DNA from: CAZJAH01 sp964544155
GTDB taxonomy: Bacteria; Bacteroidota; Ignavibacteria; Kapaibacteriales; UBA2268
DNA length: 64,000 nucleotides
NCBI GenBank assembly: GCA_964544155.1
Contig: CAZJAH010000009.1
Location: 1 to 64,000, forward strand
Reading direction: 5' to 3'
Every line of letters begins with the position of its first letter. The first letter of the stretch is position 1. Both the position numbers and the translations under genes were made by a program. The notes under the pieces were generated by a model. That model was not told the origin of the DNA. It did no database searches and worked only from the letters and a program-made list of their open reading frames with translations. Of this stretch, positions 34,722 to 44,604 are shown piece after piece.

Positions 34722-34747
34722 CCGTCTCTACGGAGGCGGTTTTTTTG
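34722..34747 (+). terminator. Terminator of the SnoaL-like lipoprotein gene
   Basis: CCGTCTC (34722-34728) pairs with GAGGCGG (34733-34739) with one wobble, loop TACG, then TTTTTTTG. Confidence 0.85.
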
Positions 34748-34890
34748 TTTACTTTTCCGGCCCTCGCTTTATAATATTTTTTTCTGAAATTTATCAGCTA
34801 TTGTGAAATTGGATTTTACACATTCCCTTACTAAATTATAACATTAGGATAAAAGAAATTCACATTTTAAGAAAATTTAAAGGAATTAAT

Positions 34891-36261
34891 ATGGAATCTG
34901 TGCTAAAATATATTGATACGAATAAAGAAAGATTTTTAAAGGAACTGACAAACTTTCTTGAAATACCCAGTATAAGCAGTCTTAAAGCCCACAATGAGGA
35001 TACGCTCCACTGCGCTGACTGGCTGATTGATAACATAAAAAAAGCCGGAATCGATAGCGTCAGGGCATATCCTACCCAGGGGCATCCCATAGTTTACGCC
35101 GAATATATGGAAGCCGGAAAGGCTGCTCCCACAGTGCTTATATATGGCCATTACGACGTTCAGCCGGTTGACCCTTTGCATCTGTGGAAATCAGCGCCGT
35201 TCAAACCGGAGATAAGGAACGGAAAAATATACGGCCGCGGCACATCGGATGATAAAGGCCAGGTCTTTGCTCATATTAAAGCTATCGAAGCCCACTTAAA
35301 AACTTATGGTAAACTGCCTGTGAATATCAAGCTATTGATTGAAGGCGAGGAGGAATGCGGTTCGAATAACCTGGATAAATTCATTGATAAGTACCGTGAA
35401 ATGCTTGCATGCGATACTGTGATTATATCTGATACAGAATGGTTTGCCGAAGGCCTGCCATCTATATGCTATGGGCTGCGCGGCATTTCATTCGTTGAAG
35501 TATTCCTTAAAGGCCCGAACAGAGACCTTCACTCAGGCACCTTCGGCGGCACGGTAGCGAACCCGTTAAACGTTCTGTGCGATATGATCTCCAGTCTAAA
35601 AGATGAAAAAGGCAGGATACAAATACCCGGCTTTTATGATGACGTAATAGAACTTACAGATAAAGAACGTGAAGAATTCAAGAGGCTGCCTTTTAATGAA
35701 GGCGAATACAAAAAAGACCTCAGTGTTGATGAACTGGCCGGCGAAGAAGGCTATTCCCCTTTAGAAAGGCTCTGGGGAAGGCCGTCGCTCGATCTTAACG
35801 GCATCGTCGGCGGATTTACGGGAGAAGGCGCTAAGACAGTACTCCCGGCTGAAGCATCAGCAAAAATATCCATGAGGCTCGTACCCAATCAGGATAGCTC
35901 GGATATTTCAAAGAAAATCGCAGATTATCTAATGAATATTGCTCCGAAATCAGTCAAGGTAGAAGTAAGAGAGCTTCACGGAGGAAATCCTGTGGTAGTA
36001 GCCATGGATTCACCCGGCGTTAAGTCGGCTGTGGAAGCCATGAAAAAAGCATTCGGAAAAGATGTGGTATTTATGCGCGAAGGCGGCTCTATTCCAATCG
36101 TTGAAGTATTCGACCGCGTGCTGCGGGCGCCGGCAGTCCTGATGGGGCTCGGCCTGCCTTCTGATAATATCCACTCGCCAAATGAAAGTTTCGCTCTGGA
36201 TAATTTCTATGGAGGCATAAAAGCATCCGCAATTTTTTTCGAGGAATTTTCAAAACTGTGA
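34891..36261 (+). CDS. M20-family dipeptidase
   Basis: 456 residues. Zinc-dependent cytoplasmic dipeptidase of the M20A/CNDP-like group. Catalytic motifs: VLIYGHYDVQPVDP near 82-95 (first zinc His and the following Asp), YGRGTSDDKGQ near 115 (bridging Asp), IEGEEECGS near 150 (general-base Glu and zinc Glu), DTEWF (zinc Asp) and HSPNESF at the C-terminus (zinc His). The lid domain lies at about 205-320. No signal peptide. Monocistronic with its own terminator. Confidence 0.9.
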   Translation: MESVLKYIDTNKERFLKELTNFLEIPSISSLKAHNEDTLHCADWLIDNIKKAGIDSVRAYPTQGHPIVYAEYMEAGKAAPTVLIYGHYDVQPVDPLHLWKSAPFKPEIRNGKIYGRGTSDDKGQVFAHIKAIEAHLKTYGKLPVNIKLLIEGEEECGSNNLDKFIDKYREMLACDTVIISDTEWFAEGLPSICYGLRGISFVEVFLKGPNRDLHSGTFGGTVANPLNVLCDMISSLKDEKGRIQIPGFYDDVIELTDKEREEFKRLPFNEGEYKKDLSVDELAGEEGYSPLERLWGRPSLDLNGIVGGFTGEGAKTVLPAEASAKISMRLVPNQDSSDISKKIADYLMNIAPKSVKVEVRELHGGNPVVVAMDSPGVKSAVEAMKKAFGKDVVFMREGGSIPIVEVFDRVLRAPAVLMGLGLPSDNIHSPNESFALDNFYGGIKASAIFFEEFSKL

Positions 36262-36283
36262 ATCAAATGCACACTTAATTAAG

Positions 36284-36310
36284 AGCTGTCCTTTTAGGGA
36301 CAGCTTTTTA
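36284..36310 (+). terminator. Terminator of the M20 dipeptidase gene
   Basis: AGCTGTCC (36284-36291) pairs with GGACAGCT (36298-36305), loop of six, then TTTTATT. Confidence 0.88.
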
Positions 36311-36398
36311 TTATGGAATTGATTATTTTATATTAAAAAAAATATTCATTATTATTTTAATCTTTTAAAAATTAATTAAAATATAAAGGTATATTCTA

Positions 36399-38447
36399 AT
36401 GGCTGAAGAAAATTTTGTGCCTTACGTTCCCGAAAGCGAAACAGGAATGGCGGAACTGACCATGAGGGCATTGATCCTCGGTATAATAATGGCTGTGGTA
36501 CTTGGAGCTGCTAATGCTTATTTGGGCCTGAAAGCAGGTATGACCATAGCTGCTACTTACCCGGCTGCGGTAATAGGCATGGCTTTTTTGAAAATTTTCA
36601 AAGGCAGCATCCTCGAAGAAAACCTCGCCAGGACTATTGGTTCTGTAGGCGAATCAGTAGCCGCCGGCGCGATATTTACCATACCCGCTTTTATGATAGC
36701 AGGTATATGGAGCGGCGAGGATTTCGGCAATACATCAAATTGGTTCGAAACATCAATTATCCTGCTGGTAGGTGGTTTTATAGGTATCCTTTTTGTAACG
36801 ATAATGCGCAGGATGATGGTCACGGATAAAGAGCTGCCCTTTCCGGAATCGATTGCTGCCGCTGAGATACACAAAGCGGGACGCAGCGGCACAAGCGGTG
36901 CTAAATTCCTGTTCTGGGCAATGGGCCTTGGCGCTTTAATCCAAATATTGATAAAGTTACAGTTCTTCGCAAAAGGCTGGGAGTATTTTGTTGAGTTCAA
37001 AGGCCAGATAATAGCCTTTACCCGGGGCGAATCCGTAACAGCCGGCGGCGGAGCGCTGCTGAGCTCACCGGCAGTAAGCCCTGCTTATATGGGTGTTGGG
37101 TACATAATAGGCCCGCAGCTTGCATCCTTGAGCTTTGCAGGAGGCCTGCTTGCATGGGGATTATTCGTTCCTTTGCTTTTATATTTTCTGGGCCCTGAAC
37201 TTACTACCGGTATAGCTGAAAGAAATGAAGCTGGCAATGAAGAATGGGCCGCGATAGCCGGTGCGGTATGGGCAAGCATAGTAAGGCCGATAGCGATTGG
37301 GGGTATGCTTCTGGCTGCTGCCCATACTATATGGAAAATGCGTAAAAACCTGGCTGCAGGCTTATCCAGAGCTTTCGGTGATGTCAGGAAAAAAGGCACT
37401 TCTCCTTCTGAAACTGAAATCCGCACACAGAAAGACCTGGATTTCAAATGGGTACTTATTGGAGTGGCAGTTGCGGCTGTTGCCACATTCCTCGTAACTA
37501 ATTTTTTCACTAATGATATTAGCGCTTCAATTGTGGCAACAATTGTTATGGTAATAGCTGCGTTCTTTTTCTCAGCGGTGGCGGGTTATCTGGTGGGACT
37601 TATCGGATCAAGTAATAACCCAATCAGCGGCCTAACAATATCTACTCTGATAGTTGCAGCTGTACTTATGGTGCTGCTGGGCATGTCCGGCAATGAAGGC
37701 ATAGCCGCCGTACTGGGCGTAGCCGCGATCATTGCGGTGGCGGCGGCCGTTTCGGGGGATATGTTCCAGGATCTCAAAGTCGGATACCTGCTTGGAGGGA
37801 CACCCTGGAAAATGCAGCTCGGCGAAATGGCGGGCGTATTAATTTCGGCTTTTGTGATGTTCTTTCCGCTTGTTATCCTGCACCAAGGTGATATAATCGC
37901 AAACGACGGTGAATTCATACTCGGGGTAACAGGGCTTGGAGGCGAGAATTATCCCGCGCCACAGGCTTCGCTTATGGCTGTACTTGCCAAGGGTATTGTG
38001 GGCGGCAGCATGCCCTGGCCGTTAATATTCATTGGATTTGCCATGAGTATGGTCTTTATTCTTCTTAAAGTGAAAAGCCCAATGCTCGTTTGTGTGGGTA
38101 TGTATCTTCCTTTAGAAACATCATTCGCAATATTTATAGGAGGCTTGATTAAAGGAATACTTGATAAGATAATCCAAAGGCGGAAATTCAACTCAGCTCA
38201 AAAATCCAGGCTCACCAATAATGGTGTACTGCTGGCATCAGGCCTTATAGCCGGTGAAGCGCTGATCGGGCTTCTATTCGCTGCTCTTGCTGTGATGGAT
38301 ATTAAAATATCGCAGTTCTTTATTTTCGAAGAGCCTTCATTCCTGCTCAGCCTGCTGGTATTCGCGGTAATCGGCTATATACTGATACGTATCCCTGTTA
38401 ATAACGCGGGCAGCCCCGATGAACCTGCTCCCCCGCCTCAGTTATAA
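36399..38447 (+). CDS. OPT-family oligopeptide transporter
   Basis: 682 residues with about 15 hydrophobic segments. The start region ELTMRALILGIIMAVVLGAANAYLGLKAG and the TYPAAVIGMAFLK, SVGESVAAGAIFTIPA, NPISGLTISTL and VGMYLPLETSFAIFIGGL motifs are those of the bacterial OPT family (YipP-like oligopeptide transporter group). It should import small peptides driven by the proton gradient. The adjacent M20 dipeptidase and PepD genes fit a peptide-utilisation neighbourhood, though each has its own terminator. Confidence 0.9.
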   Translation: MAEENFVPYVPESETGMAELTMRALILGIIMAVVLGAANAYLGLKAGMTIAATYPAAVIGMAFLKIFKGSILEENLARTIGSVGESVAAGAIFTIPAFMIAGIWSGEDFGNTSNWFETSIILLVGGFIGILFVTIMRRMMVTDKELPFPESIAAAEIHKAGRSGTSGAKFLFWAMGLGALIQILIKLQFFAKGWEYFVEFKGQIIAFTRGESVTAGGGALLSSPAVSPAYMGVGYIIGPQLASLSFAGGLLAWGLFVPLLLYFLGPELTTGIAERNEAGNEEWAAIAGAVWASIVRPIAIGGMLLAAAHTIWKMRKNLAAGLSRAFGDVRKKGTSPSETEIRTQKDLDFKWVLIGVAVAAVATFLVTNFFTNDISASIVATIVMVIAAFFFSAVAGYLVGLIGSSNNPISGLTISTLIVAAVLMVLLGMSGNEGIAAVLGVAAIIAVAAAVSGDMFQDLKVGYLLGGTPWKMQLGEMAGVLISAFVMFFPLVILHQGDIIANDGEFILGVTGLGGENYPAPQASLMAVLAKGIVGGSMPWPLIFIGFAMSMVFILLKVKSPMLVCVGMYLPLETSFAIFIGGLIKGILDKIIQRRKFNSAQKSRLTNNGVLLASGLIAGEALIGLLFAALAVMDIKISQFFIFEEPSFLLSLLVFAVIGYILIRIPVNNAGSPDEPAPPPQL

Positions 38448-38460
38448 ACCAATTAAATAA

Positions 38461-38493
38461 AAAAAGCCCTTTTATTACGGGGCTTTTTTTTTG
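38461..38493 (+). terminator. Terminator of the OPT transporter gene
   Basis: AAAAAGCCC (38461-38469) pairs with GGGCTTTTT (38480-38488), then T-run to 38492. Confidence 0.85.
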
Positions 38494-38509
38494 GAATGGC
38501 TTATTTGCT

Positions 38510-38517
38510 TAATTTTG
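38510..38517 (+). promoter_or_regulatory. TAnnTTTG-type -7 box before the PqqD-like gene
   Basis: TAATTTTG fits the Bacteroidota -7 consensus; TTTG at 38490-38493 is 16 bases upstream, shorter than the usual spacing. It lies about 70 bases before the proposed start at 38586. Confidence 0.3.
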
Positions 38518-38585
38518 TATTATGAAAATATTTGGATATTTTCAGCGTTTAAATATAAATTGTTTAATTACTTCACAAAGTTAAC

Positions 38586-38957
38586 TTGGTCTCATTTAAG
38601 AAAAATAAAAAGAAAGATATAAATTATCTTGAACTTACCCCATATAAAAAGCACAGCCATGAGATTAACGAAAAAGGGCGAGTGGATGTGCTCGTTCCCC
38701 GTTTCGACAATAAATTACTCGAAAAGATATTCATTCCAAAAAGCAAGTCAAAGTTCATTAAGGCCAATCTGGATGAATTCGGCTCAGAAACATGGCTGCT
38801 TATTGACGGAGAGAATAAAGTAAGGGATCTGGCCGAACTGCTTAAGTCAAAATTCGGTGACAGAATACACCCTGTTTATAACCGATTGACTCTATTTCTG
38901 ACCCAGCTTCATAAAAACGGATTTATAGATTTTTTAGAATTTAAAAAGGACAGGTAA
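38586..38957 (+). CDS. PqqD-like small protein
   Basis: 123 residues from a TTG at 38586; no ATG or GTG is available near the N-terminus. The segment GSETWLLIDGENKVRDLAELLKSKFGD with ...LFLTQLHKNGFIDF is the winged-helix PqqD fold, which in other systems binds a precursor peptide and hands it to a radical-SAM enzyme. The N-terminal 45 residues are basic and unlike PqqD. No peptide-modifying enzyme or PQQ gene is nearby, so it is an orphan. PepD starts 2 bases after it (38960), so the two are probably co-transcribed. Confidence 0.65.
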   Translation: MVSFKKNKKKDINYLELTPYKKHSHEINEKGRVDVLVPRFDNKLLEKIFIPKSKSKFIKANLDEFGSETWLLIDGENKVRDLAELLKSKFGDRIHPVYNRLTLFLTQLHKNGFIDFLEFKKDR

Positions 38958-38959
38958 TC

Positions 38960-40420
38960 ATGGCAAAAGTATTGGCAGGAATTAAACCGGAACCGGTATG
39001 GGATTATTTTGAGGAAATTTGCAAATATCCCAGGCCTTCAAAAAAAGAAGAAAAAATTGCAAAATATATACTCGACTGGGCTAAAGAAAAAGGCTTTGAG
39101 ACAAAAAAAGACCAGCTTGGTAATTTTGTGGTAAGAAAGCCGGCCACTAAAGGCATGGAAGACAGAAAGGCAGTGTGCATACAGGGCCATATAGATATGG
39201 TCTGCGAAAAGAACAGCGACGTGGAATTCGATTTTGATAATGATCCTATACAGCCCTTTATAGATGGAGACTGGATAAAAGCAAAAGGCACAACGCTTGG
39301 CGCTGATAACGGCGTAGGAGTTGCTATGGGTATGGCAATACTCGACAGCAAGGATATCCCGCACCCGGATATTGAAATGCTCTGTACTCTCGACGAAGAA
39401 ACAGGCCTTACAGGCGCGCAGCAGCTCAGTACAAAGCTGTTAAGGTCGGATATACTCATAAATCTCGATTCAGAAGAAGACGGCGCTTTCACTATCGGAT
39501 GTGCCGGAGGGCTTAACACAACCGGGCGGTATAAGTACCATGCCGATGATGTTCCCGCTGACTGCGAAGCTTATGAAGTAACCGTTAAAGGCCTCAAAGG
39601 CGGCCACTCAGGCATTGAAATACACGACGGCAGAGGTAATGCCATTAAATTCCTCAACAGGCTCCTGTGGAACTTAACTAATAAATTCAATATCAGAGTT
39701 TCTTCATTCAATAGCGGCGCAAAACATAACGCTATACCCAGGGAAGGTTTTGCAACAATTTGCGTTTCTAAAGCAGCTAAAAAAGACTTTGAAAAATATA
39801 TCAAAGATTATAATGAAATTGTTCAGAAAGAATTCATTACAAAAGAACCCAATCTAAACGTAAGCGCTAATACAACTGAAATGCCCGAACGCGTGATGAC
39901 AGCAGATATGCAGAAAAAGCTGCTCAACTCTTTCTATGTGATGCCCCACGGCGTTATACGAATGAGCCCTGATATTGCGGGCCTTGTGCAGACATCGACC
40001 AACTTTGCCATTGTGGAAACACGGGATGATGAGGTCTATGTGCTTACCAGCCAGCGCAGCTCCATTGAAACTGAAAAAGAAGACCTTGGCAATATGGTCA
40101 AGGCTTCGATAGTTGTTGGAGGCGGTAATGTGGAATTCGGCGAAGGCTATCCCGCCTGGCAGCCGAATATGGATTCGCCCATACTTCAGGAAGCAATAGT
40201 TGTTTACGAAAAAATATTTGGTAAAAAGCCTGTGATTGAAGCAATTCACGCCGGGCTTGAATGCGGCCTTATCGGAGAGAAATATCCGCATATGGATATG
40301 CTTTCATTCGGACCGACTCTGAAGGATGTTCATTCACCAGATGAGAAAATATCTATTTCCACAACAGAGAATTGCTGGAAGCTTCTGCTCGGAATTTTAA
40401 AAGAGATCCCCAAAAAATAA
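38960..40420 (+). CDS. pepD: Aminoacyl-histidine dipeptidase PepD (M20C)
   Basis: 486 residues. It hydrolyses Xaa-His dipeptides with two zinc ions. Motifs: CIQGHIDMVCEKN near 73 (zinc His), TTLGADNGVGVAMG near 114 (bridging Asp), LDEETGLTGAQQL near 143 (catalytic and zinc Glu), INLDSEEDGAFTIGCAGG near 168, and FGPTLKDVHSPDEK near 455 (zinc His). The WDYFEEICKYPRPSKKE start is typical of PepD. No signal peptide, so cytoplasmic. Confidence 0.93.
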   Translation: MAKVLAGIKPEPVWDYFEEICKYPRPSKKEEKIAKYILDWAKEKGFETKKDQLGNFVVRKPATKGMEDRKAVCIQGHIDMVCEKNSDVEFDFDNDPIQPFIDGDWIKAKGTTLGADNGVGVAMGMAILDSKDIPHPDIEMLCTLDEETGLTGAQQLSTKLLRSDILINLDSEEDGAFTIGCAGGLNTTGRYKYHADDVPADCEAYEVTVKGLKGGHSGIEIHDGRGNAIKFLNRLLWNLTNKFNIRVSSFNSGAKHNAIPREGFATICVSKAAKKDFEKYIKDYNEIVQKEFITKEPNLNVSANTTEMPERVMTADMQKKLLNSFYVMPHGVIRMSPDIAGLVQTSTNFAIVETRDDEVYVLTSQRSSIETEKEDLGNMVKASIVVGGGNVEFGEGYPAWQPNMDSPILQEAIVVYEKIFGKKPVIEAIHAGLECGLIGEKYPHMDMLSFGPTLKDVHSPDEKISISTTENCWKLLLGILKEIPKK

Positions 40421-40443
40421 AGTACTTAAATTATTTAATTTTG

Positions 40444-40480
40444 AGCCGGCCGGTATATAAAGTTATCAGCCGGCTTTTTA
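40444..40480 (+). terminator. Terminator after pepD
   Basis: AGCCGGC (40444-40450) pairs with GCCGGCT (40469-40475) across an 18-base loop, then TTTTTATT. Strong stem, long loop. Confidence 0.7.
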
Positions 40481-40586
40481 TTAAAAGAAATATTTAACTT
40501 TACGGCAGAGTATTTTCATACGTCATTAAATAAGCAACATAAGCGTTCTTATATCTGTAATTTATTAAGTGAGATATATTGAAAAA

Positions 40587-41909
40587 ATGAAAACATCTAT
40601 TATATTGACCGCCTGTTTAATATTGGTATTTGCAGCTGACTCATACGGGCAGAAGCCCGGCAGTAAGAAGCAGTATGACTATATGGTATCCGGGATGAAA
40701 GCCTTTGACCTGGGAAATTATGAAGAAGCTATTCGTGATTTTACCAGGCTGCTGAAAAATGAAATTGATAATGAAAGAGCCTATTACAATCGTGGCCTGG
40801 CGTATTTATATACGCGCCGCTATGAAGAAGCGGCAGATGATTTTGATGAAGTCATCAGGATAAACCCATCATTTGCAGAACCTTATAATAACCGCGGCCT
40901 GGCATACTCATTCCTGGGCAGTCACGAAGAAGCGATTAAAGACTTCGATATGGCCATTACCAAAGATCCGGAATTTACTGAGGCTTATATTAACCGCGGC
41001 AGCGCCTATCTCCAATTAGATAAACACGATGAAGCGCTGGCTGATTTTTCGAAAGCCATTGAGCTCGATCCGATGAATCCTGAAGCATACTTCCAGAGAG
41101 GCCTGATGCATTACAAAATGGCGAATTATGAAAGCTCGATTAAGGACCTTAGCGACGCTATAGATATGGGTGTACGCAACTATGAGTTGTACTATCAAAG
41201 GGCAAACGCTTATTATATGACACATGAATATAGCAAAGCCATTCAGGATTTTACTACTGCCCTTGAAATCCAGCCTCAGGATACGCGTGCGCTAAATAAC
41301 CGGGCCATGGCCTATGATAAAGCCGGGATGGCCAAAGAAGCCATTGAAGACAGAAGGAAACTTGCTGAAATAAATGAAACAAGATTCACGCCTGTCGAAG
41401 AACTTCAATTTGTTACTTATAAAGATGAATCAGGAAAAATCAGCCTGGAGTTACCCGAGGGATGGAATTTTTATTCCAACCCGGTACAAGACGATATTAA
41501 AGATCTCGAGTTTATAATAAGCGAAAAAGAACTTGAAAGTTTTGAAGATTTCTATATGTCGGGTGTTACAGTAACTTATATTAAGAACATGCCGGAAAAG
41601 TATAATGTAAGTAATTCAAATGAAATACTTGATTTCTGGCGGGGCAGCCAGGGCCTGAACAGCAAAAACTACTTCAACTATGAAGTTTTTTCACAGAAGC
41701 AGTTTACAAGGGGAGGATGGAGCGGGCTTATGTTCCATACTGTATTGCGGCATTCTGAAAATTCGCCGGCATTCAGCTACTATGAGATGGTAATGGCAAA
41801 TGATACTGATATAATTTACGCGTATTTCAGAGCGCCGCTGAACGTGTTTTCTTATTACCAGAAAATATTCGACAAAGCTGTTTCATCATTTAAAGTAAGC
41901 ACTGAATGA
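40587..41909 (+). CDS. Exported TPR-repeat protein
   Basis: 440 residues from the ATG at 40587. A GTG at 40569 would add six residues ahead of a good signal peptide (MKTSIILTACLILVFAADSYG). Six tandem TPR units follow from about residue 25 to 250, with repeated patterns such as AYYNRGLAYLYTRRYEEAADDFDEVI and AYINRGSAYLQLDKHDEALADFSKAIELDP. A C-terminal beta domain of about 150 residues (ISLELPEGWNFYSNP ... FDKAVSSFKVS) follows, resembling stand-alone lipoprotein-like domains. A periplasmic scaffold is likely. It meets the convergent glycosyltransferase gene tail to tail with no gap. Confidence 0.85.
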   Translation: MKTSIILTACLILVFAADSYGQKPGSKKQYDYMVSGMKAFDLGNYEEAIRDFTRLLKNEIDNERAYYNRGLAYLYTRRYEEAADDFDEVIRINPSFAEPYNNRGLAYSFLGSHEEAIKDFDMAITKDPEFTEAYINRGSAYLQLDKHDEALADFSKAIELDPMNPEAYFQRGLMHYKMANYESSIKDLSDAIDMGVRNYELYYQRANAYYMTHEYSKAIQDFTTALEIQPQDTRALNNRAMAYDKAGMAKEAIEDRRKLAEINETRFTPVEELQFVTYKDESGKISLELPEGWNFYSNPVQDDIKDLEFIISEKELESFEDFYMSGVTVTYIKNMPEKYNVSNSNEILDFWRGSQGLNSKNYFNYEVFSQKQFTRGGWSGLMFHTVLRHSENSPAFSYYEMVMANDTDIIYAYFRAPLNVFSYYQKIFDKAVSSFKVSTE

Positions 41910-43025
41910 TCAGCCCTGAAATTCCTGACCTTTCCATTTGATCTTTTTGTTTACCATTGTGAATGGCAGGATAAGCTCTATGAACATATAAAAAAACACA
42001 GATGGAATTATCCATTTTCTGAGGCTGTATTTTTTTAATTCCATTAGCGCGGGATTTATAACCGCGTAATCTCCTGCTACTCTGACAAAAAGCACGGCAA
42101 AAATCCAGAAAAGGCTCCCTTTTAAAAATGCCAGGATAAGAGCCGTGTAAATAGCTATTGAGGTCAGAACAAATAATCCCGCTCTCCAGCCTAAGCTTAA
42201 ACCGCCGGCAGCCCAGCGCCTGTGCTGGCTCATGTATTCAGCGAAGTTCTTAACCGGATATGTAGTAACTGTTGATTCAGGCGAGCATAAATAGCGGACT
42301 CTATATCCCTTGCCATGTACAGCTCTGAGCATGGCAAGATCTTCAGTTAACGAAAAATCAACATTCTCATAACCGCCTGTCTTGTCGTATGCCTCGCGTT
42401 TTATGGACAGGTTGTTCCCGAAGCATCCAAGCGGCTGCCCGAGAGCGAATCCCGCGGCTGCCATGGTGTGCATGTAAATCCATTCAGTTTCCTGGAATTT
42501 ATCGAAAGTGCTTTTATTACCGTGAATCAATGTATAAGCTGCTACCAATCCGGTGCTTTCATCAGCGGTGAAAGCATCGCATACGCTGTTTATCCATTCC
42601 GGATGAACAACGCAGTCGGCATCAGTCATAAGCAAATACCCGCCCCTCGAGCTGTCAATTCCTTCCTTTAAAGCGCCTGGTTTGCCCTGAAGGTTTTTAT
42701 GATCGGAGCCTTTTGTTTTATGTACTACTTTCAGATGAGGCCGCTCCTTTTGGAGGCGGTCAAGAATATCACCGGTTGCATCCGTTGAGCGGTCATTTAC
42801 TGCTATGATCTCGAATTTATCCTTAGGATAGTTCACCATGTCGAATGACCTGATACAGTCTTCAATTTTTTCCTCTTCATTTCTGGCAGGTATAATTACC
42901 GAAACGAATGGCCTATTTTCAGGGCTGCCTTTTGGGGCGTTCCGCCTTTCTTTTACCGAACCGAAAAACATCACTGCTGCGCGTCCAACATAGATAAGGA
43001 TCGCGGCAATTAGTATATAAACCAT
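41910..43025 (-). CDS. Membrane glycosyltransferase family 2
   Basis: 371 residues. One N-terminal TM segment, a cytoplasmic GT-A domain (VSVIIPARNEEEKIEDCI; NDRSTDATGDI; metal-binding LMTDADCVV; catalytic SLTEDLAML; QHRRWAAGG), and three or four C-terminal TM helices. The motif order is that of processive GT2 enzymes, as in cell-wall or exopolysaccharide synthesis. Sugar donor and product cannot be told from sequence. No other polysaccharide gene is adjacent. Confidence 0.88.
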   Translation of the reverse strand: MVYILIAAILIYVGRAAVMFFGSVKERRNAPKGSPENRPFVSVIIPARNEEEKIEDCIRSFDMVNYPKDKFEIIAVNDRSTDATGDILDRLQKERPHLKVVHKTKGSDHKNLQGKPGALKEGIDSSRGGYLLMTDADCVVHPEWINSVCDAFTADESTGLVAAYTLIHGNKSTFDKFQETEWIYMHTMAAAGFALGQPLGCFGNNLSIKREAYDKTGGYENVDFSLTEDLAMLRAVHGKGYRVRYLCSPESTVTTYPVKNFAEYMSQHRRWAAGGLSLGWRAGLFVLTSIAIYTALILAFLKGSLFWIFAVLFVRVAGDYAVINPALMELKKYSLRKWIIPSVFFYMFIELILPFTMVNKKIKWKGQEFQG

Positions 43026-43158
43026 AAATGTATGCCTTTGTTAATCAATGGTATTAATTTAAGAAATTTCTGTTTAAAATTTATTAAAGAATCGTTAATA
43101 TAACAATAAAATAACGGGATAAACATGGATAAATTTCGTAATATTACATAATTTCAAA

Positions 43159-44511
43159 ATGAAAAATACTACTGTTGACTTAATAAACGGACCGATAGAT
43201 TCATCGCTCAGGAAATTCAGTATTCCTTTGGCGTTCAGCTTTATAGTACATATGCTGTATTCTCTGGTTGATACCTTCTATGTCAGCAGATTAGGCCCTG
43301 AAGCAATTGCCGCAGTCGGCATAAGCGAGCAGATAATATTTTTTATTTTCACTATAGGAAGCGGCTTTGCCATCGGAACCGGTATTGTAGTTTCCCGCCG
43401 GGTGGGCGAAGGCAGGCGCAGGGATGCCGGGTTTGCGGCTTCGCAGGCAATTGTATCGATGTTTGTCATAGCTTCGGCGCTGGCGGCAGCTTTTTATTAT
43501 TTGACCGATGATTTACTCGCTTTGATGAATATCAGCGGAAAAGAAAACATAATGGCTCAGCATTATCTTTCTGCACTGATATTCGCGATTCCGTTTTATT
43601 TCATTTCATTCCAGTGCAGCTCGATTATCCGTTCAACCGGTAATTCCGTACTCACGATGCAGATAATGATCATAACCACTGTGATCAATGCGGTTCTTTC
43701 GCCTCTCATGATATTTGGTATAGGACCGTTTTCCGAAATGGGTATTTTCGGCGCCGGCCTGGCTACGGCCATAGCGCAGCTGTCAGGGACGATAATGTAC
43801 ATAGCTGCATTATCAATGAAATTTACCCCGGTGGAAATCATATTTAAACACTTCAAATTCGATTTTAAAATTGTTATAAATATTATCCGGATAGGGTTTC
43901 CTGCTACTCTAAACCTGCTATCCGTGAGCATTAACAGAATACTGCTTTTCTCACTGGCAAATGTTTTCGGAACCGACGTAATGGCTGCTTACACATTAGG
44001 GCTTAAAGTTGATCTGTTCGTATTTATGCCGATATTCGCCGTCAGCTCGGCCATAGAGATAACCACCGGGCAAAACCTGGGGGCCGGCAAACCCGAAAGG
44101 GTATTTTTGTATTTTCGTTCGGCCGTAAAGCAGCTCGGCAGCATAATGATTCTGATGGGTGTCATAGTATTCTTTGGCGGGGAATATTTTGTTAAACTAT
44201 TTACTACCATGCCTGAAGTTATCGAAGAAACAGTCATTTACCTGAAGATCACTGCTTTTTCCTATGTGCTTTTCACAATCGGCAATGTATCCACCAGGGT
44301 AATTAACGGCGCGGGCGATACATTCCGCAGCCTGGGTATTACGGCTACTGTGCTGCTTATATTCCAATTGCCACTGGCATATATTCTCAGTAAGCACACG
44401 GGTTTGGACCAGGCCGGCATCTGGATTGGAATACTCGCCAGCCAGGGTGTTTACGCTTTAACCGGAATTTACAATCTCTACCGTAAAAAATGGATGAATG
44501 CTGAAGTTTAA
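43159..44511 (+). CDS. MATE-family multidrug efflux protein
   Basis: 450 residues, 12 hydrophobic segments. The family start LINGPIDSSLRKFSIPLAFSF, VDTFYVSRLGPEAIAAVGIS and GTGIVVSRRVGEGRRRDA, and the matching second-half repeat, identify the NorM/DinF type Na+ or H+ antiporter. It should expel cationic drugs or metabolites. The divergent upstream neighbour is the GT2 gene; the WYL regulator gene starts 93 bases downstream on the same strand, so this could be a target or partner of that regulator. Confidence 0.9.
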   Translation: MKNTTVDLINGPIDSSLRKFSIPLAFSFIVHMLYSLVDTFYVSRLGPEAIAAVGISEQIIFFIFTIGSGFAIGTGIVVSRRVGEGRRRDAGFAASQAIVSMFVIASALAAAFYYLTDDLLALMNISGKENIMAQHYLSALIFAIPFYFISFQCSSIIRSTGNSVLTMQIMIITTVINAVLSPLMIFGIGPFSEMGIFGAGLATAIAQLSGTIMYIAALSMKFTPVEIIFKHFKFDFKIVINIIRIGFPATLNLLSVSINRILLFSLANVFGTDVMAAYTLGLKVDLFVFMPIFAVSSAIEITTGQNLGAGKPERVFLYFRSAVKQLGSIMILMGVIVFFGGEYFVKLFTTMPEVIEETVIYLKITAFSYVLFTIGNVSTRVINGAGDTFRSLGITATVLLIFQLPLAYILSKHTGLDQAGIWIGILASQGVYALTGIYNLYRKKWMNAEV

Positions 44512-44604
44512 GCCCTAATTTATTTTTATTAATACATATTAATTGATTAATAGTATATGTATTATTATTTTGAAAGACTTAATAGTTGTTATTATGGAGG
44601 CATT

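Noticed and set aside
36557..37510. Two long open frames (147 and 141 codons) opposite the OPT transporter gene
   Set aside because: They are complements of a strongly conserved membrane-protein gene and have Pro/Ile/Ala-rich antisense composition with no family match.
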